Shown here piece after piece: positions 24,402 to 33,038 of a DNA stretch of 50,787 nucleotides. The stretch spans positions 1-50,787 of the forward strand of contig JAGOSK010000004.1 of assembly GCA_018062305.1 (NCBI GenBank), in the 5' to 3' direction. This DNA comes from Minisyncoccota bacterium (lineage in GTDB: Bacteria; Patescibacteriota; Minisyncoccia; Phycocordibacterales; CAIZLB01). A model generated the notes under the pieces. The model was given only the letters and a program-made list of their open reading frames with translations. It was not told the DNA's origin and made no database searches. How positions within the stretch are numbered: position 1 is the first letter of the stretch; every line of letters begins with the position of its first letter. A program made the translations under genes and the position numbers.

Positions 24402-24425
24402 TATTTATAAAATATAAAATCAAAC

Positions 24426-24456
24426 ATCCCCGGATACGCTAGTGTACCACGGGGAT
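24426..24456 (-). terminator. Terminator of the small membrane protein gene
   Basis: ATCCCCG (24426-24432) pairs with CGGGGAT (24450-24456), followed on the minus strand by GTTTGATTTTATATTTT, about 50 nt beyond the stop at 24509. Confidence 0.75.
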
Positions 24457-24508
24457 ATTACTTGATTTGTTCTCGATATAGATCATCTGGAAATGCATCG
24501 AGTACAAT

Positions 24509-24892
24509 TCAGTTGTTCAGTCTCCAACCTGCATGTCGCACATAATGAAACAGAAACAATGCGATTGGAATACTGAAAGGAGCTGTGACTGTGGTAATGG
24601 ACCTATTTAAAATACTCATACGCGAGATGTACTCAAAACCGGGAATCACTGCCCCAAATGAGAAATAAGTAGTGTATGAGATATAGGTACCAATCAGCAA
24701 CAGAAACCCTGGGATTGAGATAACCCAGGTTAAAAACAAAAGGAACCCGCCGAAGATCCCCAAGATGTTGTCATCATCATAATTGGCATAGTCGCCATGA
24801 TGTGCGAGTCTTGCACTCAGATCATCAGCTTTTTCATCAGCCATTTGATTGATGCCTAGAATTAAGTTTCCTAAAAAACGAAGAATTTTCAT
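24509..24892 (-). CDS. Small multi-pass membrane protein, unknown function
   Basis: 127 residues from MKILRFLGN. Two clear membrane segments (about 47-75, ILGIFGGFLLFLTWVISIPGFLLLIG, and 98-117) with a short acidic N-terminal loop (ADEKADDLSARLAHH). It has no recognised family. The upstream in-frame start at 24961 adds an unconserved-looking stretch, so I prefer 24892. It lies downstream of the ABC-F gene on the same strand with a gap of about 150 nt. Confidence 0.6.
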   Translation of the reverse strand: MKILRFLGNLILGINQMADEKADDLSARLAHHGDYANYDDDNILGIFGGFLLFLTWVISIPGFLLLIGTYISYTTYFSFGAVIPGFEYISRMSILNRSITTVTAPFSIPIALFLFHYVRHAGWRLNN

Positions 24893-25041
24893 AACTGAAG
24901 TCAAATTTTGAATTGAACGAACTATCGAGAATCTCTGTGAGACTGGTCTTGGACCACCCACATTTCTCAGAAAAATACTACAAACTCCAAGCTATAATGT
25001 CAAATTCACGGAGGCTCAAATTCGCCACAAGTTTATATCCT

Positions 25042-26637
25042 CTACTCCTCCTTAATCTTCGCCTCTGGCACCATACCGCTCACCTTCACGTCCCCACTCA
25101 TTTCATCGAGGAGCTCGCCGAGCTCTTTCCATCTTGGAGTCACAGTTTGATTGCCAATTACCCAAAAAAGTTCTGGTGCAAATTCTTGAATAAATTCGTA
25201 ATCGTGGCTCACGAGTAAAATAGTACTCTTTGAAACTTTACATGAATGTAAAAGCACTTCCCATGTCACTTCATCAATATGGTTTGTAGGCTCGTCGAGA
25301 ATTAGAAAGTCTGGTTTTTGTCCAAACACAATAGCAAATCGAAGTCGCATTCGTTCACCTCCAGAAAGTGAGCCGATTTTTGTTTGCATTTTTTTGAGAT
25401 CAAATCTCATAGCGCCAAGCGCAGAACGAGCCTCTACATCAAAACAATTGAGTTTTTTCATAACTACATCTACAGGATTTGCATCCGCATCAAATTGCAT
25501 ATGCTGATCAAAATACGCAAAGCTTACTGGTTTCTCAGGAACCCGAGAAGTTGGATCATATGCCCCTATCGCCCATGTCACTGTACCTTCTGTTGGCACC
25601 AAGTCGCCCGTCAAAGATTTTAGAAATGTTGACTTGCCTGCCCCATTTCGTCCAAGAAGTGCAATATGTGAACCACTTCGGACCTCAAGTGACACATCTT
25701 TAAATGTAAATGATTTTGAATCTGGATACTTGAATCCAAGCTTTGTGGTACGCATGAGCAACTTTCCATCATGAAAACCTTCTCCACCTTGTGCGATTTT
25801 CACTCGCGCTTTCTTATCATCAGGACGTCCGGTATCTTTATGACTCGCCTTGAGCTCGTTTAACTCTTTAAGTTTTCTCTGATATGCAGAAACTTCTTTT
25901 CCTCGAATTGCTTTTTGCTTCAAGATGACGATTGTATTTTGCAATTGTTTAATACGTTTTGTCTCAGTATCGAATGCTCTTTGCATTCCACCGATTCGTT
26001 CCATCTTACTTTCGATATAATCATCGTATCCACCTTCTGAAATATGAACTTGTCCACCAGCAAGCTCTGCAACTTTTGTTGCAATAGAATCAATAACCAG
26101 TCGGTCATGAGAAATGAAGACAACTCCTCCTCGATAATCTTGGAGCATTTGAATCAACACCATACGACTAACAATGTCGATGTGGTTTTCCGGCTCGTCC
26201 AGCAATATGAAATCTGGATTTCCAGCGAATGCAACTGAGAGCATGAGAATCTTTTGTTGACCTCCTGAGAATGATCCGCAGGTTGATGTCGGGTCGAGTT
26301 TTTCCAAATCAAATCCCAACTCTTTTGAAATACTAAATACTCTTTTAGTCAGTCCGACACCGATATTGTCATTGATATATTCAGCGACCGTCTTGTGTGT
26401 ACTGTCATGAGGAAATTCCTGTGGAATGTACACAGCTCGAATATGCCCACTCTTTTCAACTACTCCAGCATCTGCTTCTATTTCTCCACAAAGAATCTTG
26501 AGGAGTGTAGATTTCCCAGCGCCGTTTTCACCAAGAATACAAAGACGTTCATTTTCAGTACATTTTAAAGAAACCCCTGAAAATATGGTTCGGTCTCCAT
26601 AGGCATATTCAATTTTCTTGAGGTTTATGTATTTCAT
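25042..26637 (-). CDS. ABC-F family ATPase
   Basis: 531 residues with two nucleotide-binding domains and no membrane helices, as in ABC-F proteins. NBD1: Walker A GENGAGKST, signature FSGGQQ, Walker B ILLDEPENHID. NBD2: GRNGAGKST, LSGGERMR, LILDEPTNHID. A charged linker (about 215-270) joins them. ABC-F proteins act on the ribosome, relieving stalling or giving antibiotic resistance. Which subgroup cannot be told from sequence alone. The leader of about 50 nt carries two tandem 12-bp repeats that can form hairpins, as expected if the gene is controlled by attenuation. Confidence 0.92.
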   Translation of the reverse strand: MKYINLKKIEYAYGDRTIFSGVSLKCTENERLCILGENGAGKSTLLKILCGEIEADAGVVEKSGHIRAVYIPQEFPHDSTHKTVAEYINDNIGVGLTKRVFSISKELGFDLEKLDPTSTCGSFSGGQQKILMLSVAFAGNPDFILLDEPENHIDIVSRMVLIQMLQDYRGGVVFISHDRLVIDSIATKVAELAGGQVHISEGGYDDYIESKMERIGGMQRAFDTETKRIKQLQNTIVILKQKAIRGKEVSAYQRKLKELNELKASHKDTGRPDDKKARVKIAQGGEGFHDGKLLMRTTKLGFKYPDSKSFTFKDVSLEVRSGSHIALLGRNGAGKSTFLKSLTGDLVPTEGTVTWAIGAYDPTSRVPEKPVSFAYFDQHMQFDADANPVDVVMKKLNCFDVEARSALGAMRFDLKKMQTKIGSLSGGERMRLRFAIVFGQKPDFLILDEPTNHIDEVTWEVLLHSCKVSKSTILLVSHDYEFIQEFAPELFWVIGNQTVTPRWKELGELLDEMSGDVKVSGMVPEAKIKEE

Positions 26638-26654
26638 GCTTGTTTTTTAGTGTC

Positions 26655-26678
26655 GCAGTACGTCTGGCAGTACGTCTG
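26655..26678 (-). repeat. Two tandem 12-bp repeats in the ABC-F leader
   Basis: GCAGTACGTCTG occurs twice without a gap (26655-26666, 26667-26678). Each unit is nearly self-complementary around ACGT, so the two can pair with each other. They lie between a -10-like TATAAT (26689-26694 on the minus strand) and the ATG at 26637. Confidence 0.7.
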
Positions 26679-26733
26679 GCGTGTCCAGATTATATAGTAC
26701 TTAAACTTACCATATTAAAAAATTAAAAGAAAA

Positions 26734-26753
26734 CCACCCAGCGAACCGGGTGG
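26734..26753 (-). terminator. Terminator of the 185-residue orphan gene
   Basis: CCACCC (26734-26739) pairs with GGGTGG (26748-26753), followed on the minus strand by TTTTCTTTT. An overlapping alternative pairing with the upstream ACCCAAGCGAA is possible. Confidence 0.8.
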
Positions 26754-26821
26754 CTTCGCTTGGGTGGGGTATTTTTTTTTGGGGGGGTAAATGGGGGGTC
26801 ACAAACACCCCCCTCACTTCT

Positions 26822-27379
26822 TTAGGCAGCCATAACGTTGCCTTCATTGTCATAGAAGACGGTTTCGCCTGTTTTGGAGCAAAGACGAATCATACTGTAA
26901 CTGTCTGTGAGCAACGTGTCACCCTTCACAGGATTATTTCTGTTCCCTGGAAGACCCAAGGTGTGCCGAAGCGCCGCAGGAAGTGAAGGGACGCAAAGCC
27001 TATCTGCACAGATGATGACATCATGACAATCTACGAACCCCTTCATGTCATCAATGAGTTGTATCGAACGCAAAGGATGTGGCACTAAACCTCCACAACC
27101 AAGTTCGTCAATACTCACAAGTAAGTCTGCCACCTTTGTTGAGAGTGGCTTGCATCTTCCAACGAGAACACCAGCTGTCACAATAGTGTTCGAATCGGGC
27201 GATGAAAAGAATTTCATCTTTTTTCTTTTACTCTTAGCGGGTTTGATGATTCTGGTAAGACTCACCAACGTCTTTATACCCGAATGTTCGAGTTGAGTCA
27301 TTCGACGACTGCGACGATTGGCTGAGGTTGGGGTTGTAGGAAGAACCAAATAGATGAAGGTAGCATGCTTAGCTGGCAT
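26822..27379 (-). CDS. Orphan protein, unknown function
   Basis: 185 residues. The N-terminal 55 residues are basic (RRSRRMTQL and KPAKSKRKKMKFF), the rest looks globular, with the segments TKVADLLVSIDELGCGG, MKGFVDCHDVIICADRLCVPSLP and GETVFYDNEGNVMAA. No signal peptide, membrane segment or known motif. Downstream lies a terminator, upstream a 31-residue membrane peptide gene sharing a promoter. Start could also be the internal Met at residue 27. It is GC-richer than neighbours. Confidence 0.6.
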   Translation of the reverse strand: MPAKHATFIYLVLPTTPTSANRRSRRMTQLEHSGIKTLVSLTRIIKPAKSKRKKMKFFSSPDSNTIVTAGVLVGRCKPLSTKVADLLVSIDELGCGGLVPHPLRSIQLIDDMKGFVDCHDVIICADRLCVPSLPAALRHTLGLPGNRNNPVKGDTLLTDSYSMIRLCSKTGETVFYDNEGNVMAA

Positions 27380-27425
27380 AGGATTTGATGTTGAATTTTC
27401 GAAGAGCTTGAATTAATCGCTGACA

Positions 27426-27521
27426 CTATCTCACATAAGCTGCCCATACATAGTACAGAGCAGGGACTGCAATTAGAAGGCATACGATGAAAAGACGGGA
27501 AAGAACTGGGTGTTTGTCCAT
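27426..27521 (-). CDS. 31-residue single-pass membrane peptide
   Basis: MDKHPVLSRLF followed by one membrane segment (about 10-27) and a short WAAYVR end. It is the first open frame after a promoter at 27617-27644, and 46 nt upstream of the 185-residue gene. The leader is A/C-rich like those of the other orphan genes. Too short to be sure it is translated. Confidence 0.4.
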   Translation of the reverse strand: MDKHPVLSRLFIVCLLIAVPALYYVWAAYVR

Positions 27522-27616
27522 AAGGGGTAACAGGAACTTGAGCGGTGTTGTTGGGTTTGCTGAGAATCGCAGTTTGTCTGCGTGTCCATAAGTTGTAAGC
27601 AAGATGAACACTTATG

Positions 27617-27644
27617 ATTATGCATTGATATTGTAATAAGTCAA
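27617..27644 (-). promoter_or_regulatory. Candidate promoter for the 31-residue and 185-residue genes
   Basis: -35 TTGACT (27639-27644), 16-bp spacer, -10 CATAAT (27617-27622). Confidence 0.55.
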
Positions 27645-27731
27645 CATGCGTGATATATACACAGTATATTAATGTACAAATATAGTATAATAGTACTCAT
27701 ACATTATTATAATTATATTATTCGACTACCA

Positions 27732-28664
27732 ATGAGAAATACAAAAGCAAAAACATATTTTAAACTGACGATTGTTGCACTACTGCTTGTAAGTTTTCAA
27801 ATTGCGCAAGCAGAAACTGAGACTGCGCAACCAATAAGCACAGCAACGAATGTGCCATCAGTAGAAGCAACAACCAACGTCGCACCTGTGACACCTAGAC
27901 TAACTCCACGCAAGGACGCACTAGAAGTACGAAAAGAAATCCGTGCTGGAGCTCAAATAGAGAAGAAGGAAATCAAACGAATTGCTAGTTCAACTAAAAG
28001 GATGATTTTAAACAATCGAGATGGTGAATTAAAAGAAGCACAAGGTCAAATACGGGCAATTCGAGCATCTACAACAGAGGCATTACGTTCTATCCGTGCG
28101 AGCACAACGTCTGCTCTCAAAATCAACAGAGAAGAACTACTTAAAGATATAGAAGCAAAACGGGAAGCTCTCAAAAAACAGTTCGAGGTTAAATTTGAAA
28201 TCAAAAATGGCAAAAAGATAGAGAAAAAAACAGAAAAAAAAGAGAGGCTAGAAAAAAAGGCTGAAGAAAAAGTAAAGAAAACTTTAGAAAATATTTATAC
28301 ACGCCTAAGTAATAGACTTGCAGAATTAGTAAAAATTGAGACAAAAATCACAGAAAGAATCAATGTACTAAAAGCTAAGGGTGTGAATACAACGACATCT
28401 TCAACACTCCTCATTTCCGCTCATACAGCACTCACAAAAGCGCAAATCGATGTCGAAGCTACAAAATCAATTGCGATAGAACAAACCGCAACATCAACTT
28501 CTAAAGAGATTCTCAAAAGTCTAGTACAAAGTGCTGAAGTAAGTATCAAAACTACTGCAGATGCATACAAAAAAGTTGCTGAGAGTTTGCGTATAGAGGC
28601 AAAGACCTCAGGTTCAAATACCGCTACAAGCACTAGTTCAAGTACAGTCTCTGTTACACAATAA
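27732..28664 (+). CDS. Exported, highly charged coiled-coil protein
   Basis: 310 residues from MRNTKAKTYF. A signal peptide (about 1-27, cleavage near IAQA-E) leads to a Thr/Pro linker and a long Lys/Glu-rich helical region (about 60-215) with strongly coiled-coil stretches, then a Thr/Ser-rich end. No enzyme motif. Such proteins are common in Patescibacteria and may be envelope spacers. The next gene follows after 25 nt, giving a two-gene operon. Confidence 0.8.
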   Translation: MRNTKAKTYFKLTIVALLLVSFQIAQAETETAQPISTATNVPSVEATTNVAPVTPRLTPRKDALEVRKEIRAGAQIEKKEIKRIASSTKRMILNNRDGELKEAQGQIRAIRASTTEALRSIRASTTSALKINREELLKDIEAKREALKKQFEVKFEIKNGKKIEKKTEKKERLEKKAEEKVKKTLENIYTRLSNRLAELVKIETKITERINVLKAKGVNTTTSSTLLISAHTALTKAQIDVEATKSIAIEQTATSTSKEILKSLVQSAEVSIKTTADAYKKVAESLRIEAKTSGSNTATSTSSSTVSVTQ

Positions 28665-28689
28665 ATTATTAAATAATCTATCAATATAT

Positions 28690-29028
28690 ATGGATCCAAT
28701 TGTAAACAATCAAATGAACTCAATGTACCAAGCTCCCCTACAGTCTGCTGGCCATAGGACTTCTATACTTGCTGTCATTGTCCTCCTACTCATAGCTAGT
28801 ATTATTGCAGTCCTTGGTTTTGGAAGAATTAAAAATATGAAAGAAGAAGACATGAAAGCGCAACAAGCTGCGAGTGTTGTTCAAGCACAGAACGAAGCTA
28901 TGCAAAAACAAAATGCACAAAATGCAGACAATATTGCAACAGACGATGAATCAATACTCCTTGATATCGAAGCTGTTTCAGGTGCTTCAAGTGACGCAGA
29001 CATGAAAGTAATTGAAGCGGAGTTTTAG
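28690..29028 (+). CDS. Small single-pass membrane protein with helical outer region
   Basis: 112 residues. A polar N-terminus, one membrane segment (about 26-44, ILAVIVLLLIASIIAVLGF), then a Gln/Ala/Asp-rich helix. It is the second gene of the operon with the exported coiled-coil protein and could be its membrane partner. No family recognised. Confidence 0.7.
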   Translation: MDPIVNNQMNSMYQAPLQSAGHRTSILAVIVLLLIASIIAVLGFGRIKNMKEEDMKAQQAASVVQAQNEAMQKQNAQNADNIATDDESILLDIEAVSGASSDADMKVIEAEF

Positions 29029-29045
29029 TTTGACTTAACGCGCCT

Positions 29046-30887
29046 TTAACGCGAACCAGTTAAGAAATCCCTTATACGCTCATCGATTCGAACATCCTGA
29101 GCACGTAGGGGATTTTTTAGTGTAATACCTTGAAGACTTCGGACTCGTGAAAGTGCCACATAGGCTTGTCCATGTGCAAAGGTTCCTCTACCAAAATCAA
29201 TAATGGCTGTATCAAATGTCTTACCTTGACTTTTATGTATTGTAACTGCCCATGCAAGTTTGATGGGAATCTGCGTGTATTTGCCTACAACCTCGGAATC
29301 GAGCTGATCGTGTAACTCATCATATTCATAGCGCACCATTTCCCACGTATCACCAATCACCTCCTCCACTCGCCCATCTTCAAAGCGAATACGGACAGAT
29401 GCATCCAAAAGTTTTTCGACTGTACCAATGTCTCCATTAACCCATTTTCCTCCAGGATCGTTTTTGAGTGTCATTACTTGTGCACCAAGTTTCAACACTA
29501 GTTGTTCTGGTGCTGGAGCATTCTTTTGTTCGAACCTGCCGACCAAAGCACCTTTATATGTTTTTGATGGAGTTTTTATTTCTTCTAATTTTTCCGTATT
29601 AATTTTATCAGCCAAGGCATTTGTGGTTACTAAATACACAGTGAGTTTTTTTATACTCGCGGCATCTGATGTGTCTGTACCTTTAGTAGCAGCATCGGTC
29701 GTCGTCTTCATTCCGAAGCTAAGTCCCTTAATACCACTTAAATCGAATTGCTTCTTGAGGTCTTGAATTAGTTCCTCTTTTTTCGACGGCATGCTTGATG
29801 GTGTTTTTGATGTCATCTCATGCTTCACTACAATATTACCCTCTTCATCTCGCTCTTCATCGTCAATCGGAATACCTTCATCATTCACATACAAAGAATC
29901 CTCAATCACCACGTCCGCTGTTTGCACGTCAGTCATCGTCACTTTTTTTCCATCAATTTCAAGACACATTCGATTTATATATTCGACATGTTGCATATCT
30001 GCTTCGCCTGTTCGTATTTTATCAAGAATATCTATAAACACTGGGTCCTGTTGACGATAGACTTGAGTTAATTCGATCACTTGAAAATTACCCTGCTTGT
30101 ACGCTGGGGCATCAAAGAAATATGGGCTCTCGTATTTTGTTTCAAAAATATACCCTTCACCAGGACCGACAACAGGCGGAAGTTGGAAGAGGTCACCAAT
30201 AACGACTATTTGTACTCCGCCAAATGGCTCGCTCGGATTCTTGCCATTTAAACGCAAAAAACGATCTATACAGTCAAACATATCGGCTCGCACCATAGAT
30301 ATTTCATCAATGATGAGCATATCGATTTTTTTATACATCTTTTGATCTATTTCTGCGGTAATTTTTTTTACATCATGCACGGTCATTCCAATTTTGAATT
30401 TAAAAAATCCGTGAATTGTTTGGCCTCGGACGTTGAGCGCTGCTACCCCTGTAGGTGCAACAACTACAACATTCTTTTTTGTAGTTGAACGGAAATATCC
30501 AAGAAGTGTCGACTTACCTGTGCCAGCTCGTCCCGTGATGAAAAGGTTTTCACTCGAATTTTCCAAAGTATCTATTACATCTTTTGATTCATCGGAGAGT
30601 TTAAGATTTTTGTAAAATTCTTTTTCAGCTTCTTCCTTTTTGAGCTTCTCTTTTTGTCCTTGGTCTTTATCGACTTCAAAAGACATGCCGTCTATAATCT
30701 TTTTTCGAGCGTTACTCCGGGCGTCGCTTTTGGAGAACTTTGAGCCAAAACCTGAGCCTGACGACGCGCCAGACTTCGCGCTAAAATCCCCTCTTCGTGA
30801 AGCAAAACTACCTGAAGGGATTTTTCGGCTTGGCCATTTTGAGCCACTAGAAGATGTCGATTTTGAAAAAGAGTTTCCGAAAGTCAT
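29046..30887 (-). CDS. Pif1/RecD-like superfamily 1 helicase
   Basis: 613 residues. After a Ser/Lys/Phe-rich disordered N-terminus (1-85), the helicase core begins: Walker A TGRAGTGKSTLL, Ia APTGVAALNVRGQTIHGFF, II LIIDEISMVRADMFD, III VIGDLFQLPPV, then ELTQVYRQQD, and near the C-terminus AWAVTIHKSQGKTFD and YVALSRVRSLQGITL, which are motifs V and VI of Pif1/RecD2. A charged insert (about 330-400) separates the two RecA lobes. It would unwind DNA 5' to 3' in repair or replication. It converges with the small membrane protein gene, 17 bp between stops. Confidence 0.93.
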   Translation of the reverse strand: MTFGNSFSKSTSSSGSKWPSRKIPSGSFASRRGDFSAKSGASSGSGFGSKFSKSDARSNARKKIIDGMSFEVDKDQGQKEKLKKEEAEKEFYKNLKLSDESKDVIDTLENSSENLFITGRAGTGKSTLLGYFRSTTKKNVVVVAPTGVAALNVRGQTIHGFFKFKIGMTVHDVKKITAEIDQKMYKKIDMLIIDEISMVRADMFDCIDRFLRLNGKNPSEPFGGVQIVVIGDLFQLPPVVGPGEGYIFETKYESPYFFDAPAYKQGNFQVIELTQVYRQQDPVFIDILDKIRTGEADMQHVEYINRMCLEIDGKKVTMTDVQTADVVIEDSLYVNDEGIPIDDEERDEEGNIVVKHEMTSKTPSSMPSKKEELIQDLKKQFDLSGIKGLSFGMKTTTDAATKGTDTSDAASIKKLTVYLVTTNALADKINTEKLEEIKTPSKTYKGALVGRFEQKNAPAPEQLVLKLGAQVMTLKNDPGGKWVNGDIGTVEKLLDASVRIRFEDGRVEEVIGDTWEMVRYEYDELHDQLDSEVVGKYTQIPIKLAWAVTIHKSQGKTFDTAIIDFGRGTFAHGQAYVALSRVRSLQGITLKNPLRAQDVRIDERIRDFLTGSR

Positions 30888-30921
30888 AATTCCTCACATA
30901 ATACCACGCGCCGAAAGACAA

Positions 30922-30960
30922 AAAACAGCACCAACATGTCGATTTGCGTGGTGCTGTTTT
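30922..30960. terminator. Strong hairpin between the DoxX gene and the Pif1-like helicase gene
   Basis: Perfect 12-bp stem AAAACAGCACCA (30922-30933) with its complement (30949-30960); T-runs occur on both sides. Its position fits the end of the minus-strand DoxX transcript, just beyond repeat copy 5. Confidence 0.75.
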
Positions 30961-30976
30961 GAGAATTTTTTATCTT

Positions 30977-31020
30977 ATGTATCGAGTATCTAAAGGATAC
31001 ACATCGGATACTCGATATAC
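30977..31020. repeat. Palindromic intergenic repeat, copy 5
   Basis: 11-bp perfect arms ending ATCGAGTATC (30981-30990) and GATACTCGAT (31007-31016), extending imperfectly to 30977 and 31020. The spacer is TAAAGGATACACATCG. Confidence 0.85.
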
Positions 31021-31048
31021 CCTCTATTTTAAAGATTATTCTTAGATC

Positions 31049-31525
31049 TTATTTATTTTCACACCCTGAACAGTCACATCCCACATCATTTGCTGGGCAT
31101 ACACCATCCTTAACAGGACAGCCACATCGTGAACCGAGACTATATCGTCCAGGACCTGTGTATAGTAGACCAACTGAGACAGCAAAGAGAGCGAGGACAA
31201 ATTCGTAGCCATTATTTCCAACTGAAAAACCATTTGCTGCGTGTACTTTGATAAGAGCTGTAATCATAGTAAGTGCAAGGAGGAACGAAGCAACCTTTGA
31301 TCCGTAGCCAATGATAAGAGAAACACCTCCGAGAAATTCTACCCAAGCAACAATATATGCCATGAATGGGGCAAATCCGAGCATCCCAAAGAAACCGACA
31401 ACACCATCCATACCTTGCAACTTCTGATAACCATGTACAAGAAAGACAGCACCGATAATTACTCGAATAACTAGTAGTCCGAAATCTTTATTATGAAATA
31501 CACTTTTAAGTTCTACTTTTTTCAT
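31049..31525 (-). CDS. DoxX family membrane protein with a cysteine-rich tail
   Basis: 158 residues. Four membrane helices with the DoxX signature (VIRVIIGAVFLVHGYQKL, FMAYIVAWVEFLGGVSLIIGY). The final 27 residues contain six cysteines in CGC, C, CDC and a last C, a pattern suited to metal or thiol chemistry and absent from typical DoxX. DoxX proteins are linked to redox balance and thiosulfate or sulfide metabolism; mechanism is not established. It has a TATAAT (31576-31581) and a leader of about 40 nt. It is divergent from the HI0933-type flavoprotein gene. Confidence 0.88.
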   Translation of the reverse strand: MKKVELKSVFHNKDFGLLVIRVIIGAVFLVHGYQKLQGMDGVVGFFGMLGFAPFMAYIVAWVEFLGGVSLIIGYGSKVASFLLALTMITALIKVHAANGFSVGNNGYEFVLALFAVSVGLLYTGPGRYSLGSRCGCPVKDGVCPANDVGCDCSGCENK

Positions 31526-31637
31526 GTGTTTTTGATTTTGCCTTTTGAGCCTTTTATTAACTTGATATACCTACCATTATATCACGCACATAAGTATGCT
31601 ACCATGTGGAAATAAGTCATTTAGCAACCCATTCACC

Positions 31638-33038
31638 ATGTCTAACTCAGATACACAATCGAAAAAGACGTCTGAAAAATCACCCCTATGGGATCTGGTT
31701 GTTATTGGTGGTGGACCATCTGGAATGATGGCAGCAGGCAGAGCAGCGGAGCTTGGTGCAAAAGTCCTTATCCTCGAAAAAAATGAATCTCTTGGTAAAA
31801 AACTTCTCATAACTGGTGGAGGAAGATGCAATGTGACTAATTCAGAATTTGATACTCGTACCTTGCTCGCGAAGTTTAAAGACGGTGGAAAGTTCTTGTT
31901 TTCCCCTTTCTCGCAATATGGAGTAAAAGAAACTTTGGATTTTTTTCATTTACACAGCATGCCGACAAAAGTTGAAAATGAAAAACGAACATTTCCTGTA
32001 AGTAACAATGCAGCATCAGTACTCGAAGTTTTGGAAAAATATATAGCGAGTGGCCATGTGACTATTCGTTCAAATACCGAAGTAAAAGGATTTGTGTTGG
32101 ACTATAAAAGTGTGCAGATTACGGGCAAAAAAATCGCAGGCGTTCACATTAAAGGTGTGCAAATTAAAGGCGGTGAAATTATATATAGCAAAAAGTTTGT
32201 TCTAGCTACTGGTGGAAAATCTCGTCCTGAAACAGGTTCGACTGGCGATGGATTTGTTTGGGCAAAAAAACTTGGGCACACAGTCATCGAGCCGAGTGTT
32301 TCCCTTGTTCCTCTTAAAATAAAAGAATCTACATTCGTGCCATCCATTAAAGACCTTGCTGGCGTGTCGCTACAGAATGTAAAAATCACTATTTTGCAAA
32401 ATGGAGTAAGACAAAACAAACCAGTAAAAGGGAAAATCCTATTCACTCATGTTGGAATAAGTGGACCGACAGTGCTCAATCTAAGCAAGGATGTCGGCGA
32501 GCTTCTAAAATATGGTGAAGTTTTTGTTTCTATCGATGTATTGCCATCTATTGACCAGGCTACCCTTGATGCAAAGCTTAATACATTGTTTCGTACAGAA
32601 ATTAATAAAAAATTGAAGAATTGTTTAGGTATGATTGGTGACATGGGCTCATCGGATGAAAAATCTGACGCGCAAATTTCTAAGTCTCCTACATTACCAA
32701 CAGCACTCATCAAAGCTATTATCGAAATATCTGGAGTTCCTGGTGATACTCCCGCTCACAGTATTACAAAAGAAGATCGACGAAAAATTCTGGCGGTGCT
32801 CAAAGGGCTGACACTTCAAGTAAGCGGGTTGCTTGGAACTGATAAAGCTATTGTCACATCAGGAGGTGTAATACTCACTGAAATAGATCCTCGTACTATG
32901 CAATCACGAATTCACTCAAATCTATACCTCGTTGGAGATATGCTTCATATTGATAGACCGTCTGGTGGATATAGTTTGCAGCTCTGTTGGACTACGGGGT
33001 ATGTGGCAGGGAGTGATGTTGGTAAAAATCTAAATTAA
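31638..33038 (+). CDS. HI0933-family FAD-dependent oxidoreductase
   Basis: 466 residues from MSNSDTQSKK. The N-terminal FAD-binding motif LVVIGGGPSGMMAA is followed by LILEKNESLGKKLLITGGGRCNVTNS, the family signature, then GKILFTHVGISGPTVLNLS and the C-terminal TSGGVILTEIDPRTMQSRIHSNLYLVGDMLHIDRPSGGYSLQLCWTTG, all conserved in HI0933/BaiN proteins. These are flavoproteins of uncertain substrate, related to reductases of unsaturated rings. An alternative start 14 codons upstream (31596) cannot be excluded. Its stop overlaps that of the convergent surface-protein gene by 9 bp. Confidence 0.9.
   Translation: MSNSDTQSKKTSEKSPLWDLVVIGGGPSGMMAAGRAAELGAKVLILEKNESLGKKLLITGGGRCNVTNSEFDTRTLLAKFKDGGKFLFSPFSQYGVKETLDFFHLHSMPTKVENEKRTFPVSNNAASVLEVLEKYIASGHVTIRSNTEVKGFVLDYKSVQITGKKIAGVHIKGVQIKGGEIIYSKKFVLATGGKSRPETGSTGDGFVWAKKLGHTVIEPSVSLVPLKIKESTFVPSIKDLAGVSLQNVKITILQNGVRQNKPVKGKILFTHVGISGPTVLNLSKDVGELLKYGEVFVSIDVLPSIDQATLDAKLNTLFRTEINKKLKNCLGMIGDMGSSDEKSDAQISKSPTLPTALIKAIIEISGVPGDTPAHSITKEDRRKILAVLKGLTLQVSGLLGTDKAIVTSGGVILTEIDPRTMQSRIHSNLYLVGDMLHIDRPSGGYSLQLCWTTGYVAGSDVGKNLN

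Noticed and set aside
29034-29064. CTTAAC/GTTAAG hairpin between the small membrane protein gene and the Pif1-like helicase
   Set aside because: Six-base stem with a long loop, overlapping the helicase coding end and without a T-run; not strong enough to call a terminator.
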